A DNA stretch of 64,000 bases from Strongylocentrotus droebachiensis. Lineage: Eukaryota; Echinodermata; Echinoidea; Camarodonta; Strongylocentrotidae. The notes under the pieces are model-generated. The model worked only from the letters and a program-made list of their open reading frames with translations, was not told where the DNA came from and did not search any database. Position numbers and translations under genes: made by a program. Location of the stretch: assembly GCA_035222895.1 (NCBI GenBank), contig JAVYIG010000630.1, positions 434,001 through 498,000 of the forward strand. Direction: 5' to 3'. Below are positions 1 to 12,900 of this stretch, in pieces; positions within the stretch are counted from its first letter, which is position 1, and every line of letters begins with the position of its first letter.

Positions 1-359
1 AGATGGTGAGGTTACCACGCTGTGACTCATTGCAATTGTCATTATCTACAGTAGATATGTACACACTGCAGACGTATACGAGTTATACGAAGAAAGGGAA
101 ATAGGGAATATCAACAACAAAAAATGATTAGTGGAGAAAGATTTTCCACAAAACTATATGACCATAATGGAAAGACCCTATGACCATAAACCCCCCCCCC
201 CCCCACTGTAGATGAAACAGAGTAGGGGCACATTATAAATGCATATCCGGTGGCAAGTGATATGCTTCCATAGTCTTTGATCTTTGTTGGCAATGTGTTG
301 TGGGTGAATTGAAGTACGATGTGTCATTTTTCTTCTTCTCATGATTGTTTTATACCCAG

Positions 360-3300
360 TGGCTTGCGAGGTAAATGGAAGAATGGAGAACGCGGTCCAG
401 GACTGCACCTTGGACTACTCTTGGTCCAATGAAGATGAAGGAGTGTTTGCTGCAGACTGGACCTATACCTGTGATCCTGGTGATGACAATATCCCTAATT
501 ATGCTTTCTACGAAGTGGATGAAGTAAGTGAGATTTACACCCAAATATTGTTTGTTGTATGGTTACAGTTAAAGGGCAATCCAACCTTTGTAATAAGTTC
601 ATTTGTATTAAAGAAAGCTGAAAATAAGAGAAGCAGAATTCATCTCTGTATTTAATCTGGTCAGGCGATGCTGTCCTTGCTTGACATTCATTGCTTGACT
701 TATTTTTAAATGAATGACTTGTACAAGCACCAATCACGTGTCTTGTCGTGCATGGAAAAGTAATGAGATTAATTCTAGGGAAAAGAGCAGTGTAGGACTC
801 TTTATTCACAGTTCTACCTCACCCTTTTGCGCCTGCATTGTCCCAGTAGACACTCAGTTATTTCGTTGGTTGTATCAAAAGAACGATGAAATCAGAAACC
901 TAGTGATACCTTGGTATAATCTTGATCCATATCTGCCATTCTAGACCACACCTTGGCGCTATCAAACGGCCGTAGATCTCTATGGTGTCCCCTATCAAAG
1001 CAACCTGTTTATCTACGGAGGTGGTGGCTTCGTCGCCGAGTTCGGACTGGAACGCGAACAAGCGATGAACACATCGCGGTACCTTCGGGACCACGACTGG
1101 TATGACAAGTACACCCGAGCAATCTTCATCGAATTCACGGTGTACAATGCCAACGTCAATCTGTTTAGTGTGGTGACTTTACTGGTGGAAACACCAACGT
1201 TTGGTGGAGGGGTACCCTCACACTTGGTGCACACCTTCAGACTCTATCAATACTCGGGAGGGCTCCTCATTGTAGCAGTGGCCTTTCAGGTAAGTACTGA
1301 ACAACTGATTATAGCTCATCCCGCCGTATTGAGATTCATTCGTGCAATTTATTCTCATCACCTCTACTTCCCTAATTATCCTGACACGACCATCATGAAA
1401 GCATCCGGTCTATAATAATTTGATAGTCTTGCAACTGTTTTGGCATTCTTCCAGCTTTTAAATTTCTTTCATTGAAAATAACATGGTCAACGAGCTTGCA
1501 AGAAATGATGCTGCAGCATGGATGGAATTGTTCGAGATAAGATAATTAAGATTTAAGTTTTAAAAGTTTTAAGTTAAAAAAAAAAAAAGGATTAAAAAAA
1601 AAGTAAAATCTTTCTCTGGTAGCTGAACAGTTTCTACAGATCTCAATTATCTCTTTTGTCTCTTTTTTCTAATATGATAATTTTTCCAGGGTATATTTGC
1701 TGTCTATCTTCTGTACTTCTTGGGCCATTTCATCTACCGTCTCAAGAAAGAAGGGAGGAAAGAACTGAAGAACTTCTGGATGATCCTAGAGGGCAGTATG
1801 CTCCTCTTTGGAATTCTAGCAGCTGCCATGTTCATCATGAGACAAATATTTATTTATTTCACTCTCCAAGAAGTCAAGAAGAAAGATGAAGGTCAGGGTT
1901 CATTTCTTCTTAGATCTAATCATAATATATAGCCTAGCAGAATCCAGTGTGATTATTGCTATTAATGTCAAGAAACTTCGTTTTTAGTTACTGAATTTCC
2001 CCCAGCACTTGGCGAAGATATGCTTACACTGTCATTTAAATCTCGTGGGATGATAAAATAGATCACCCCACATATCTTTTGACTAATTGACTGATATAGC
2101 CATAATCATATTGTGAATTCAATGTGTTCAGAGTTCTTTGTCATTAAATGGTGACAGCGGTGGGATATAAAACCATGCCATCGAAATTAATTGAAAGTAA
2201 ACATTTTCAACGTATTGCAGAATACCCCACGTTTTTAATTCTTTATCTTTGGTGCATATGGATATTATGTTGATGTTGACATTGGCAATCTCCAGCATCT
2301 ATTATTTGTTATACTGCTCAAAATTAAATATTGCATTTCAATGAAAGAATTTGTCTTGAATTTTGTTTATTGCAAATTAAGACATCACAACACCTTTAGT
2401 TGACTTCAACCCAGTGGATTCTAACCCAACACAAAATTTAAACTGATTCGGAGTGCATGTAAATTAAGTGAAAATGAAATCGTTTCCATAACTCGTTAAC
2501 CTCCTATATATCGTTTACTCTCCCGTCGCACAGGAGGTTATGTGAATTTCAACCACATTGCCAAGTGGGATCAAATCTTTGGTTACCTCCTGGCCATCCT
2601 GACCTTCCTATCAATCCTGCGCTTCATGCGTGCCCTACGCTTCAGTGCAAGGGTGACACACGTTGCTTACGCTCTACAGAGGGCTTCGAAGGACATGCTC
2701 TACTTCCTGTTCATGTGGTGCATCATCGTGATTGCCTTCGCTCTGTGGGGCTATGCTGTCTTCAGTAGGTCCGTCTTCACCTTCCACACATTCCAGGTGA
2801 ATCTATCATTTTCTTCAACTGAGTTTGAGTTTGAGTTAGAGTTTGAGTTTGAGCTTGAGTTAGAGTTTGAGTTTGAGTTTGAGTTTGAAGTTTATAATAC
2901 AAACAAAAAGTATATCAATATAACAATCAAATGTGTATGTTTAACACAGAGAGGATAAATGGGACCAGAATAAAGCATTAAATGCTAATCGTGTCTGGTA
3001 CCACTAACACACAAAAGTATCACAACAATGAATGAGAATGTAACTATGGTATCATTTTCTTCAACTATGGTGGCATCGACTAAATTTGTATCATATTAAA
3101 ATGTATTATTCGTTGGGAGCAAGAACAGCATTAACACATTTGATTTTACTCAGAATTAACACTCTTCTTGTTTGATCTTGCCAGACAATGCCAAAATATT
3201 ATAGATCTCAGAAACGAGTAATATATATAATGAGGGCAAGATAAAATAAGTTTAGGTAGGGTTACTGCTTGTCCTGGCGCTTGTTGCCTGTAGATGATAC

Positions 3301-5291
3301 CGCATTGTCTCATCACAGTAATCGTCTGAAGTAAACAATTAGTAAGACATTGACCGTATTTGTTCATGTATAGTGATATCCCTTTTCTGGTTCTCTGCAA
3401 ACCATTCCAGAGGGCTAATGCTGTTACAGCAGTCAATCAATTAACGTTTTTAAAAGGAGATATAAATCATTTTTAATCGAACAAAATAAATAAAGATTGA
3501 TTTTGTACACGGTCAGGTTTTTGTTCCCCCCCCCCCTCAGTCTATTTAGGCATTAGTTTTTTTTCTGTTTTTTTTTTCTTCTTCAATCACCTTCTCAAAC
3601 AACAATATAATACTGTATTATACTGTATTACTGTTTTGGTGGCAGCACCAATAAAGCCTTTGGCTTTCCTAGCTGACTCCACATTCATATACATTTTTGT
3701 TGTTGTATTCTATTGTAAATCTTTCTCTTTAACTTGTACGCAATGTTTTATATTTTATATGTTTGTTCTGATGTTTTTATGATGAATGAAATAAAGATCA
3801 ATTCAAAATTAATCAAATTATGATAGCATGATCTAGAGAAATATATAACCATTTCTTAAAATGTTGTTTTCCATCGATCTGCAGGCTGTGCTGGAATCGT
3901 TGCTTGGCATGATGATAGGTTCCTTTGACTTCTATGCCTTGTCATCCGTGGAGGCTGTCATTGGTCCTATCTTCTTCACCCTTTACATCTTTGCAGCGTA
4001 CTTCATGTTGGCTAACATGCTCATCACAATCATTGTAGAGGCATTCGCTAAGGTAATCAATCTAACCTATATCTTTACCCAATATCCCTTTTTTGCCACT
4101 ATGATTCCTTATTTTAGAAGGGTACGTTATATCTATTTGATTATGATTTCAAATGCATGTTTTATGCATTGTTGGCTGCCTGCAATTAAGAAAGCAGTAA
4201 AAGCTATGTATTGTCTTTGGCAGTAATTTGATTCTTTCGAGCAGCCAAGAACAATGTGGATAATGGCCCTATTGCAAAAACAACTTTCTACTTTTTTAAA
4301 GATCTCTTTGAATAGCCCCTAAGAAGTTTAATTTTCCTGACATAGCAGCAACAATCAAATAAAACAAGACAATACAGGTATAATACTTATTTTACTTCCA
4401 TTTGCATAACTTGCAGTATCATAGTCATTTGAGTAGAACTTGCAGGAAATTAGTCACTTGAGCCACTTGAGTAACCAAACTTTCAAAAATCCCCTTCCTA
4501 CAATAAATATTATTCCACAAATTGACAACTCTCATCAATCTCCTTTCATACCAGTCCAAAGAGGACCCAGAAACAACCGCCGACACATTCCCAATAGGTC
4601 GGCACATGATGAAAAGGTTCAAGATGCGGATGGCCAGCTATGGTATCGGGTCTAACTCTGTGGGGCCAGCTCTTAAGAAACAGGCCGACAAGAATGCAGA
4701 TGACAAGGATAAAGAGGATCGTGCAGAAGGTAGAGTTGTTATCATAGAAACGCATAATGCTAAGATTATCTAAAATTGCCAGAAAGCTTCGCCAACCAAA
4801 ATATTTCATGTAAGGTAGATATAAGACACAGCATTTCCAAAGAGAGATCCCAAAAGATTAGCTGCATGATGTAAAATCAATAATGTCTGGAACCTTCGAT
4901 GAAAAAAAGACCAGGAAATTACAAGAATTTCATTTGAACTTCTGTATACTCTCAATGCTGATGCTCTTGATTAAGTATTGCCTAATCCTTCTGTGCATTT
5001 GTCAGTATCAAATAGATACTGACAAGTATACAAATGAAAATGTTGATCTTTCCTAAGTTGTCTAATTCTGTATTTTGTTGTTCTGTAGGCGATGACCCAG
5101 ATTATCAAGACATGATGCAAACAATCGAGAAGCGAGTTGATCAGCTGGTCTTATTCGTCATCAAGAACTATGGCGATGGGAAGAGTGCACCAATGGGCAG
5201 CAAGGCTACCCTTAGTACCTTTGAAGCTATGGTCAAGAAAGACATAGAGACGGTCAAGCAAAGGAAGACCAGAACCATCATGATCTCCTAG
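360..5291 (+). CDS. Polycystin-family (PKD/TRPP) channel subunit, 3' part of gene
   Basis: Seven coding exons with GT/AG borders and matching phases: 360-523, 945-1289, 1690-1891, 2534-2796, 3885-4052, 4555-4729, 5089-5291 (TAG at 5289). They give 505 in-window residues. The first two exons carry the extracellular polycystin (TOP) domain, with FIYGGGGFVAEF, TRAIFIEFTVYNANVNLFS and RLYQYSGG. Exons 3-4 carry S2-S5 (ILRFMRALRFSARVTH is S4-like). Exon 5 holds the pore and S6 (GSFDFYAL, then VIGPIFFTLYIF). The tail is about 125 residues, charged, with no EF-hand visible. Family members are six-pass cation channel subunits of cilia, sperm or other membranes. The 5' exons, including S1, are outside the window or not recognised. 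The filter triplet aligned to PKD2 LGD reads IGS, so a PKD1-like or lineage-specific paralogue is as likely as PKD2. Family certain, orthology not. Confidence 0.93.
2821..2890. repeat. GAGTTT hexanucleotide microsatellite
   Basis: About eleven imperfect GAGTTT/GAGTTA units begin 24 bases downstream of the donor of the polycystin exon 2534-2796. They make the reading frame appear to run on as a Glu/Phe-rich tail; the GTGAAT donor at 2797 marks the true exon end. Confidence 0.9.
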
Positions 5292-6150
5292 ATGACGTCG
5301 AAAACACCAGGGTCACCTTGCTGTCTGTAAATTCAGAGGTTCATTGATTTTTTAAGTAAAGTAAGGGAATTAAAGAGACTGACTTTCTTGACAGGTTACT
5401 GTCATTTAATTCATTTAATGCCTGTCTGTACTAGTTTGGTCAAATCAGCTCTCAATTAACATAAGAAAAAGAGAATCATGGGGGACCAACGGGTACCGAT
5501 TATATATTAAGAGGGCGCAAGTAGCTACAAGTAGTGCAGTCCCGCTTTAAACATACTATTTCTATGACATTTGCTAGTGTTTCGACATTATTGTCAAAGG
5601 ATCTTCAACCTGAAAAATTAAATGTTTTGTCATTGGGATGCTCCAAAATGGAGGTGTTGTTTTTATGAAGTGATCATGACCAAAAGACTGAAGGTTAACG
5701 TCTAAGCATTGCAAGAGCAAATGCTGGAGATAGAATGCATCAGAGTCTGTTAATATGATCAATATATGTACCATACAATATTCAGATGACTCTATTTCCA
5801 GTAGTAGGATTATCATAAATGGAGATTCTTTAAGGTCATATAAAGAAGAAAAAAAAAGTTATTAGTGACATGCACGTCTTGGCACTTACTAATCTATTTT
5901 TTTTCAGAGAAATATATTTGTTATATAATCGGTTGCATGTCAAAGATAAATGATAATCTTGGCATATTTGACATGGAAAATAGTTTGTAAATAAAGCACT
6001 CTCTAGCAAAATCTGTACAAATCTGAAATATGTAAATATTATCTTGTGGGTTAATTATGTAAACAAGTAAAAAGAATTATATATCTCTCTTGGAAAAGAG
6101 ATATACTTGTGTTCAAAATTATGATATTCAATAACATGTAAAAAATAAAT
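5292..6150 (+). other. Probable 3' UTR of the polycystin gene
   Basis: AT-rich sequence after the TAG stop. AATAAA hexamers at 5990-5995 and 6144-6149 are plausible poly(A) signals. A TTAA-flanked repeat lies inside at 5419-5546. The actual cleavage site cannot be decided from sequence alone. Confidence 0.45.
5419..5546 (+). mobile_element. TTAA-flanked MITE, family B, internally deleted copy
   Basis: Bounded by TTAA at 5415-5418 and 5547-5550. It shares CATGGGGGACCAAC and GCAAGTAGCTACAAGTA with the family copies at 14583-14778 and (opposite strand) 35923-36113 and 56845-57040. It is 128 bp against 191-196 bp for the others. Confidence 0.75.
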
Positions 6151-7269
6151 CTTAAATCACTGTTTTTTTTTCTTCTGCATTCCACTGTCAATTTCTCGAG
6201 CATCAGCAGCTTGTTATTTCAGAATGTATAATGATGTGTCTTGTTTAGAGATTTTTTCTGGGAAGTGAAAAACGCTAAAAATGTTTACATGTTTAGATCA
6301 TATTTGCAGTGAATTAATTGTGCACTATGAACTGATATCCAACTTTGTGCAATATGAATAAGAAAAAAAGTGCAAAATAGGCATGCAATAATCTCTTCGA
6401 TCAAACCATCTGTTCTGTGAATTGTTAAGAGAAGCACAAGCAGGACACTTAATAAAAATGTAACTTCTTATTAAATTATGTGCAAATTGAGCTCACTTTT
6501 ATGAAGTATACAAGAATAATCTTACAAACCTAATTAGCATATTCACCTTTTAATGTTTACAATATGTGCTGTAAGCTCATTATACACCAATCATTCGAAA
6601 TCCTAAGGCTCATAAGCTTCAGTATGTTGACATACAACATCATATATTACAGTGATTGTAATTATTTCAATTTCAGAAAATGAGGTTATAAAGAGGGTTT
6701 TCCCAACTCGAATCAGGATTTACTCTATGATTCATGTGATGTTTTTTTCATGCAAGTTCTGTTACTACATGTAAGAAAATGGTAGAAATTTACCAATATA
6801 GAGCGAGATATATATTTTATATAATACTACATATCATCTGTTCAGAGGCAGGACATCAACTCAGTTGAAATATACGAGTTAACGCCCTTCTGGCCAAACA
6901 GACACTATATGATATTTGAAATAAACTACTTATATAGAGCAATTGTGTATTAGTTTTAAGAGCAATAGGATATTTTGTGAATGCTTTATAGCTGTACATA
7001 AAAAGAGCAAATATACTCATCTTTGAGAGTGATTTTAGATTTAATTTGAGCCATGGTACGAGTGCCTGTTGATCTTCTATAGCAAAGCAAAATGCTGTGC
7101 CTACTTTATTGCTTGTACTAAATTAAGGAAAAATTGTGACACGTCGTAGCACCATAGGCTTAAATATCTTGAAGAGAGAAGGGGCGCATACAAAAGAAAA
7201 CAGTGACTTGCAGAGGGCAGCATTTAAATACTATGGCAAAATTTGCTAGATAAGGCCTAAAAAAAGAAG
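6151..7269. other. AT-rich intergenic DNA, no gene seen
   Basis: No exon-like open frame, RNA gene or clear repeat is recognised. It lies between the 3' ends of the convergent polycystin and ECHS1 genes. Confidence 0.6.
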
Positions 7270-7472
7270 ATGTTGTATTGCCCTTTAGGTGCCAAAACAG
7301 GGGTCGGTCGGTCTGAAATCTTTTCTTTTTTGAAAACTTTTTTGTTTCTTTTCCACCGTCTTTGGGCTGATTTTTCTCAGTTTTGAATGCTCAAATTTTT
7401 TTTCTCTCAAAAACATAGTAAAAAAACATAGATTTAAAAATTGGTGGGTGGGCGCAAAGGGCAATACAACAT
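7270..7472. mobile_element. Short DNA element with about 24-bp terminal inverted repeats
   Basis: The left end reads ATGTTGTATTGCCCTTTAGG; the right end, read on the other strand, is ATGTTGTATTGCCCTTTGCG. The interior is T-rich with no coding capacity. No convincing target-site duplication was found because both flanks are A/T runs. Confidence 0.7.
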
Positions 7473-7647
7473 TTTTTTTAAAGGTCTAATGGGAGGAGGA
7501 AAACTGATGGAAAAGATGAGGTCCTTGTGTGCAACTATATTTTGATATGTATTCCTTTTATCAGCAGAGTTCTTCATTGTTTCTGGAATAAAAAATTGTT
7601 TTTCAATATGCATTTTAACTTTAATAGTGGGTCTGTGTAATCTCTAT

Positions 7648-7802
7648 GGCCCAATTTTCACAAAGGAGGTTTGTCAACAAACCTAGGTTTATGTGCGTCA
7701 TAAGATGCGTTTCAGACAAACCTTGGTCTGAAACGCTTCAAAAGTTGGTCTGAAACAACATAAACTTACGTTTGTCTACAAACCTCCTTTGCGAATATGG
7801 CC
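7648..7802. mobile_element. Foldback element with GGCC...CACAAAGGAGG ends
   Basis: The left arm includes TTCACAAAGGAGGTTTGT and the right arm its near complement ACAAACCTCCTTTGCGAA. A second inner inverted repeat contains GTCTGAAAC. CTAT flanks both sides. Its ends resemble the GGCCC...CACAAAG foldbacks elsewhere in the window. Confidence 0.75.
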
Positions 7803-8820
7803 TATGACTTTTCCCCCATGGATGAGTAATATTCTTATAAGTGTTGTGTAATTTACAAAGTATGTGATATTCATTGTTTCGGCACAGAGTGCATTCATAA
7901 TTTCACTTATCTAATGGAATATAAAGTATCGCATTAATCAGGGGCTTTTGTAACATCACAAGAATGTGAAATCCCAGCCCTATTTAGTGAATAAAAGTAG
8001 ATTCTTTTTTGGGGTAAAAGTATGAATAATGTCAGGACATTTCTTTGTTCCATCTGACTACAGTTTTGAATACCCCACTTACAGTTTGATGGAAATATCA
8101 ATATCAATAAACTAAGGCTAGAGTAAGTTTGTGTGTATTTAAAGATCCAAGATTATTTTTAAAAGGTAATATGTATGGAAGAAAAGAAGCAGAGAAGTAG
8201 TATCATTCATGATAAAATGTAATGAAATTTAATTTCACGAATTTCCAATCGATGATGATACTTGTAGTACAGTTTATTTCACCTTGATTTACATTTACAG
8301 CAATAAACATCTGATTTCTGCACTAATTCTATCACTTTCTGCTCGACTCTTTCTTTTGGTCATACCATGAGCACAGCAACATTATTCTTTGTCATTATCA
8401 TCTCCTCAGATAGTTTTCATTGATAATGATGTGAATACATTCATACAAGTTTACACAATATAAAGAGATCCTCTCTCATTGCTATAGAACTTTCTCTCAT
8501 ATAAAACATAAATATCTCTTAATTTGAAATGGCACATGGTAATTTGGATAAAAGATAAGGAAACAGGATAATGGACTTTCAAAGTCATATTAAAAAGAAT
8601 TAATAAGAACAGAAAAAAACTTATCATTAACAGAAATATGCTTGTTCTTCTTTTGATTCTCTGATTTGAAAAGTTGGTGCCCAATAGTAATCCATATAAG
8701 AATAAACATGTATGAATCATGTCTGTTATTTAAAGCTATGATTACAAGCTTTAAAAAAAAATTCTGATAAAATGATAAGCACACAGAGAGAAAAATATTA
8801 TTAATATGAAATGATACCCT
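7803..8820. other. AT-rich intergenic DNA, nothing recognised
   Basis: Short open frames only, with no family similarity seen on either strand. Confidence 0.6.
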
Positions 8821-8931
8821 GGACCCCGTCATACAAAGAGTTATGAATTATGCAAATCAATTGCAAGTTTGCAGTCTCCTATCTCTTTTGAACATAGTTG
8901 CGATAAGTTGCGATTGATGTCAACTAATTGT
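8821..8931. mobile_element. Half copy of a CCCCGT...ACAAAGAGTT foldback family
   Basis: It shares ATACAAAGAGTT, TTGCAAGTTTGCA and AGTTGCGATTGATGTCAA with the complete copies at 17128-17334 and 49566-49730. The second terminus is missing. Confidence 0.6.
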
Positions 8932-9086
8932 AATGCATGGATGCAAGGATTCCACAATCAAGAATGCTTCCAGTTTTACACAGACCACAGTATCTGTGCT
9001 CAACTTAATTTTTAAACTATCACTCATGAGAGAAAAATATAATTTTGTGAATCTTGGAAGTGGAAGTCATCCATGTCGTAATTTAA

Positions 9087-9482
<396 letters not shown>

Positions 9483-9525
9483 GCTCAAATTTATAATGCA
9501 CCTAATACTTATCCATCCATCTGGT

Positions 9526-9934
9526 CTTGTTTTTTTGTCTCAAAAGATTCTGCAGTGCACATTTTTTCACTGTGGCTCAGAGCTACACTCTAGAAGTCCA
9601 GGTGAGAAAGGAGTCTGGGTGTTAAGACTACATGTATTGATATAGGATGAGTAGGCAACATCACAGCAGAAATGAGAGTAAATGGAAGGTGAATGAATGA
9701 ACAGCGTCTCTCTACCATTTTAAAGTCATGGCACGCTTTTGAGAAATATTAACTTAGTTGTCTTTCAAATGCTACTTTTTCATGAAAATACATAGCGGTT
9801 TCTACTACTATATTTTCATGAAAGTGACATTTATGGATCCCAAAATAGATCTTCAATTAATATCTCTCGTGGCACCTCTCCAGATGTCCTGCGGCACCCC
9901 GGTTGAAAAACGCTGGAACGGATGAATGGACGGA
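9526..9934 (-). other. ECHS1 3' flank, probably its 3' UTR
   Basis: Lies downstream of the ECHS1 stop on the minus strand. No poly(A) signal was identified with confidence, and no other gene is visible. Confidence 0.35.
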
Positions 9935-12900
9935 TCAGTTGTCCTTGAAGTCAGCGGGTCTCTTTCCAACAAATGCCCCCATTCCTTCCCTTGCATCCTC
10001 CTGTAGAATGAACAAACAAATGAACAAACAACATGAACAAAAATAAAACATCACATATCGACACACAAAACTAGTTCCTTGTTATGAGTTGTGCCTTTCG
10101 TGTTTTGTCACTTAACAGCTTTCATTACTTCCTTACCAAAGTTAATATTGGTAAGCTCAATAAAAACATAATTAAAACTACAAAACCAAAGACAGATTTC
10201 ACAGAAGGACATGTTGAAGTATTCAGTTATTAACTCAGAGAAGCACAAAACAAGAATCGATAGGTTTTTCTTTCTCCAGCTATTCATGGTCAGATTGTTG
10301 GATATGTTCAGATCTTGTCAAAGTATGAAAATGAAAGCTCCCTCCCCCTCCAACGAAAATGCAGAATTGGCAAACTTAAATGAAAAATGCAGGATGTGCT
10401 TCACATTTCTGCATCTTAAACCACGCAAAGCAGCTAGTATTAAAGCTTAGAGGCCATTCTTGTACGAAGCAAAGTTTGGCTGCTGGGGGTTTTCGAGGCA
10501 GTCTACGTCACTGCTGAAAGGCATACCTGCCAACCTGAGACAAGAGAAATTAGGAGTAAATTTTTCTGGATGGACTACGAGGTCGCGAACCACCGAAGGA
10601 TTGGGGTAGTAGCCCGTAGATTGGGGGGGGGGGGGGCGGGTACACAGGACTTTAGTGTCTATTTTTTTTTCTCTCCATTTTAATGGTGCAAATGGGCCTT
10701 TTCCTTCAACCTTTTCGCCTCACACATAAACAATTTTTGTATTCTTTCTTATACTTCTGATTATGAACAGCACGAGTCTTACCCATTTTGTCCTTCAAAA
10801 ATGGAGAAATCAACGAAGAAGAAGAATATAGTAGTAGTAATCCAAAATAAATCTGAGGAAGTCCGGTAAATAACAAGCTTCCACGATCGCAGTCATCGCA
10901 CAAGCATTGAAGAAAACACGCCAATGTATACAGTGTTTATGCACGGTGTATCAACTGCACATGTAATATAAATACACGTGGGCTATACGCATGCAGTTAC
11001 TATGCAACAACGCTGCATGTAGTGTATGTATTAGTACAACTTCCGCACACACTTTATCGATATAGCTTGCGCACGTGCTTCCATGTACTAGTACATGCAG
11101 TACATGGATAATGACTGCGGAACTAACGATCACGTTCAGGCTGCGCTGTGTATATCTTCTATGAGCGCGAGCGCGGATGTCGGCGTGATCTGGTTATCAG
11201 TGCTGTGTTATGCTTTAGTCTTATGCAACAGTCGTTTGTTTTAAAAATATTTTAAAATAAAAAAAATTCGGAGTTTTGAGGCATGCATTCGGAATTCGGA
11301 GTTGGTATGAAAAATGCGGAGGAACTCCGCCTAAATCAGGGTGGTTGGCAGGTATGGAAAGGTGTTTTATATCAGGTGGTATTACTTCACATTCAAACAG
11401 GTGATACATGTTCATTAGCAGAGTTGAAAATTAACCTCTATTTGGCACACTTTCAAGAACACTTTCCACAAAATATTAATTATTTTTGCATCAAAAAGAT
11501 ACAAAATCACAAAAGGTACCCAATTTTTGCAAAAAGGTACAAACACCTTCATATGTTTTCGCCAACGTTGTGAAACTGTAACCCTCTTTTACAATAAGAA
11601 TGTCTCGCTCTTCAAAAAGAAATATCCTTTTGAGTGTAAAATCAGCTGCAAATGTTCATAGTAATAGAATGTTTTAATGAATGAATTTATTTCTGACCCA
11701 TGAGCATCAAAACTCTTGCAAATATCCCTGAAATGTTTATTGTGCATACACAAAGTCAATATGAATAAAGGGATGCCAGCAGAGCTTTACGCTGTCAGAG
11801 TTTCTTACCGTTCCAAAGCAAGCGTGGAAGAGCCTCTTCTCAAAGTGCATGCCTTCATTGAGCGTGAGTTCGTAGCTCGTGTTGACAGCTTCCTTGCAGA
11901 GAGAGTTAATGAGCTTGGAGTTCTTACTGATCTTCTCACCCAGCGCGATGGCCTTCTCCAGGAGCTCCTCGACAGGGTAGATCTTACTGACGAGACCTGT
12001 AAGATAGAGGTGGGTAAACACAATCACAGCTAAACTTCTCCATTCCATGAGAAGGTTAGGTACAATGGAAGTATAGACCCTAATCAAAAATATAATTCTG
12101 ATTTAGTCTGTCTATATATTTTTATTATCACAAATGAAAGTAAGATATTTTCCATTTTTTGCAACTACTTTTATTCCATTGATAAAATGTCAAAGCAGGC
12201 TCTCTATAAAGATTATTTTATGAAGATTTTCTTTGAAGATTTTTCTGGAAAAAAAAAATATTTATTATTATACGAATTCCAATAAAGATTCTTTTTTTAC
12301 ACAATGCAGGTGGTTCCTTTTCCCAAAAAAAATTACTCAGAGCTACACCATTAGATATGAATTTGTCAAATACAAGATGCAATAATGCTAATATTGTTGT
12401 GGTTTCACATCAAAACGTAGGTCTTTATATGAGTAAGGTCGATAAAACAATCTCCCTGAAGAGAAGTTTGATGAGGGCTACGAGTTAATGGATGTCATAC
12501 CTGCTTGTAGAGCTTGCTGAGCTGTGATCCTATCACCAGAAAGAACCATCTCCATAGCTAGAGACTTCCCTACAGCTCTAGGTAACCTCTGGGTTCCACC
12601 AGCACCTGTAAAGATAGACAATTAGATTTCACATATCAGATAAATTCAGTAGACAGCAGCAGAATAATGAGAATAGTAGGATAAGGGTATCGAAATAACA
12701 ATCCTCCTGTATACCCTTCAATTGATGGTCCTGTTTTCTGAGATTTCATTCTTCTTCCATTCTTGTTTCATTCTTGTTTCATTCTTCTTGACGACCCCTC
12801 CCCCTAACATGACAACAGTTCCACCTTGATGGGTGAACCCTATGCTACACCACTACCTCCAGGACATCTCATTCTTCTCTTCTAAATCCTTAATTTCCAT

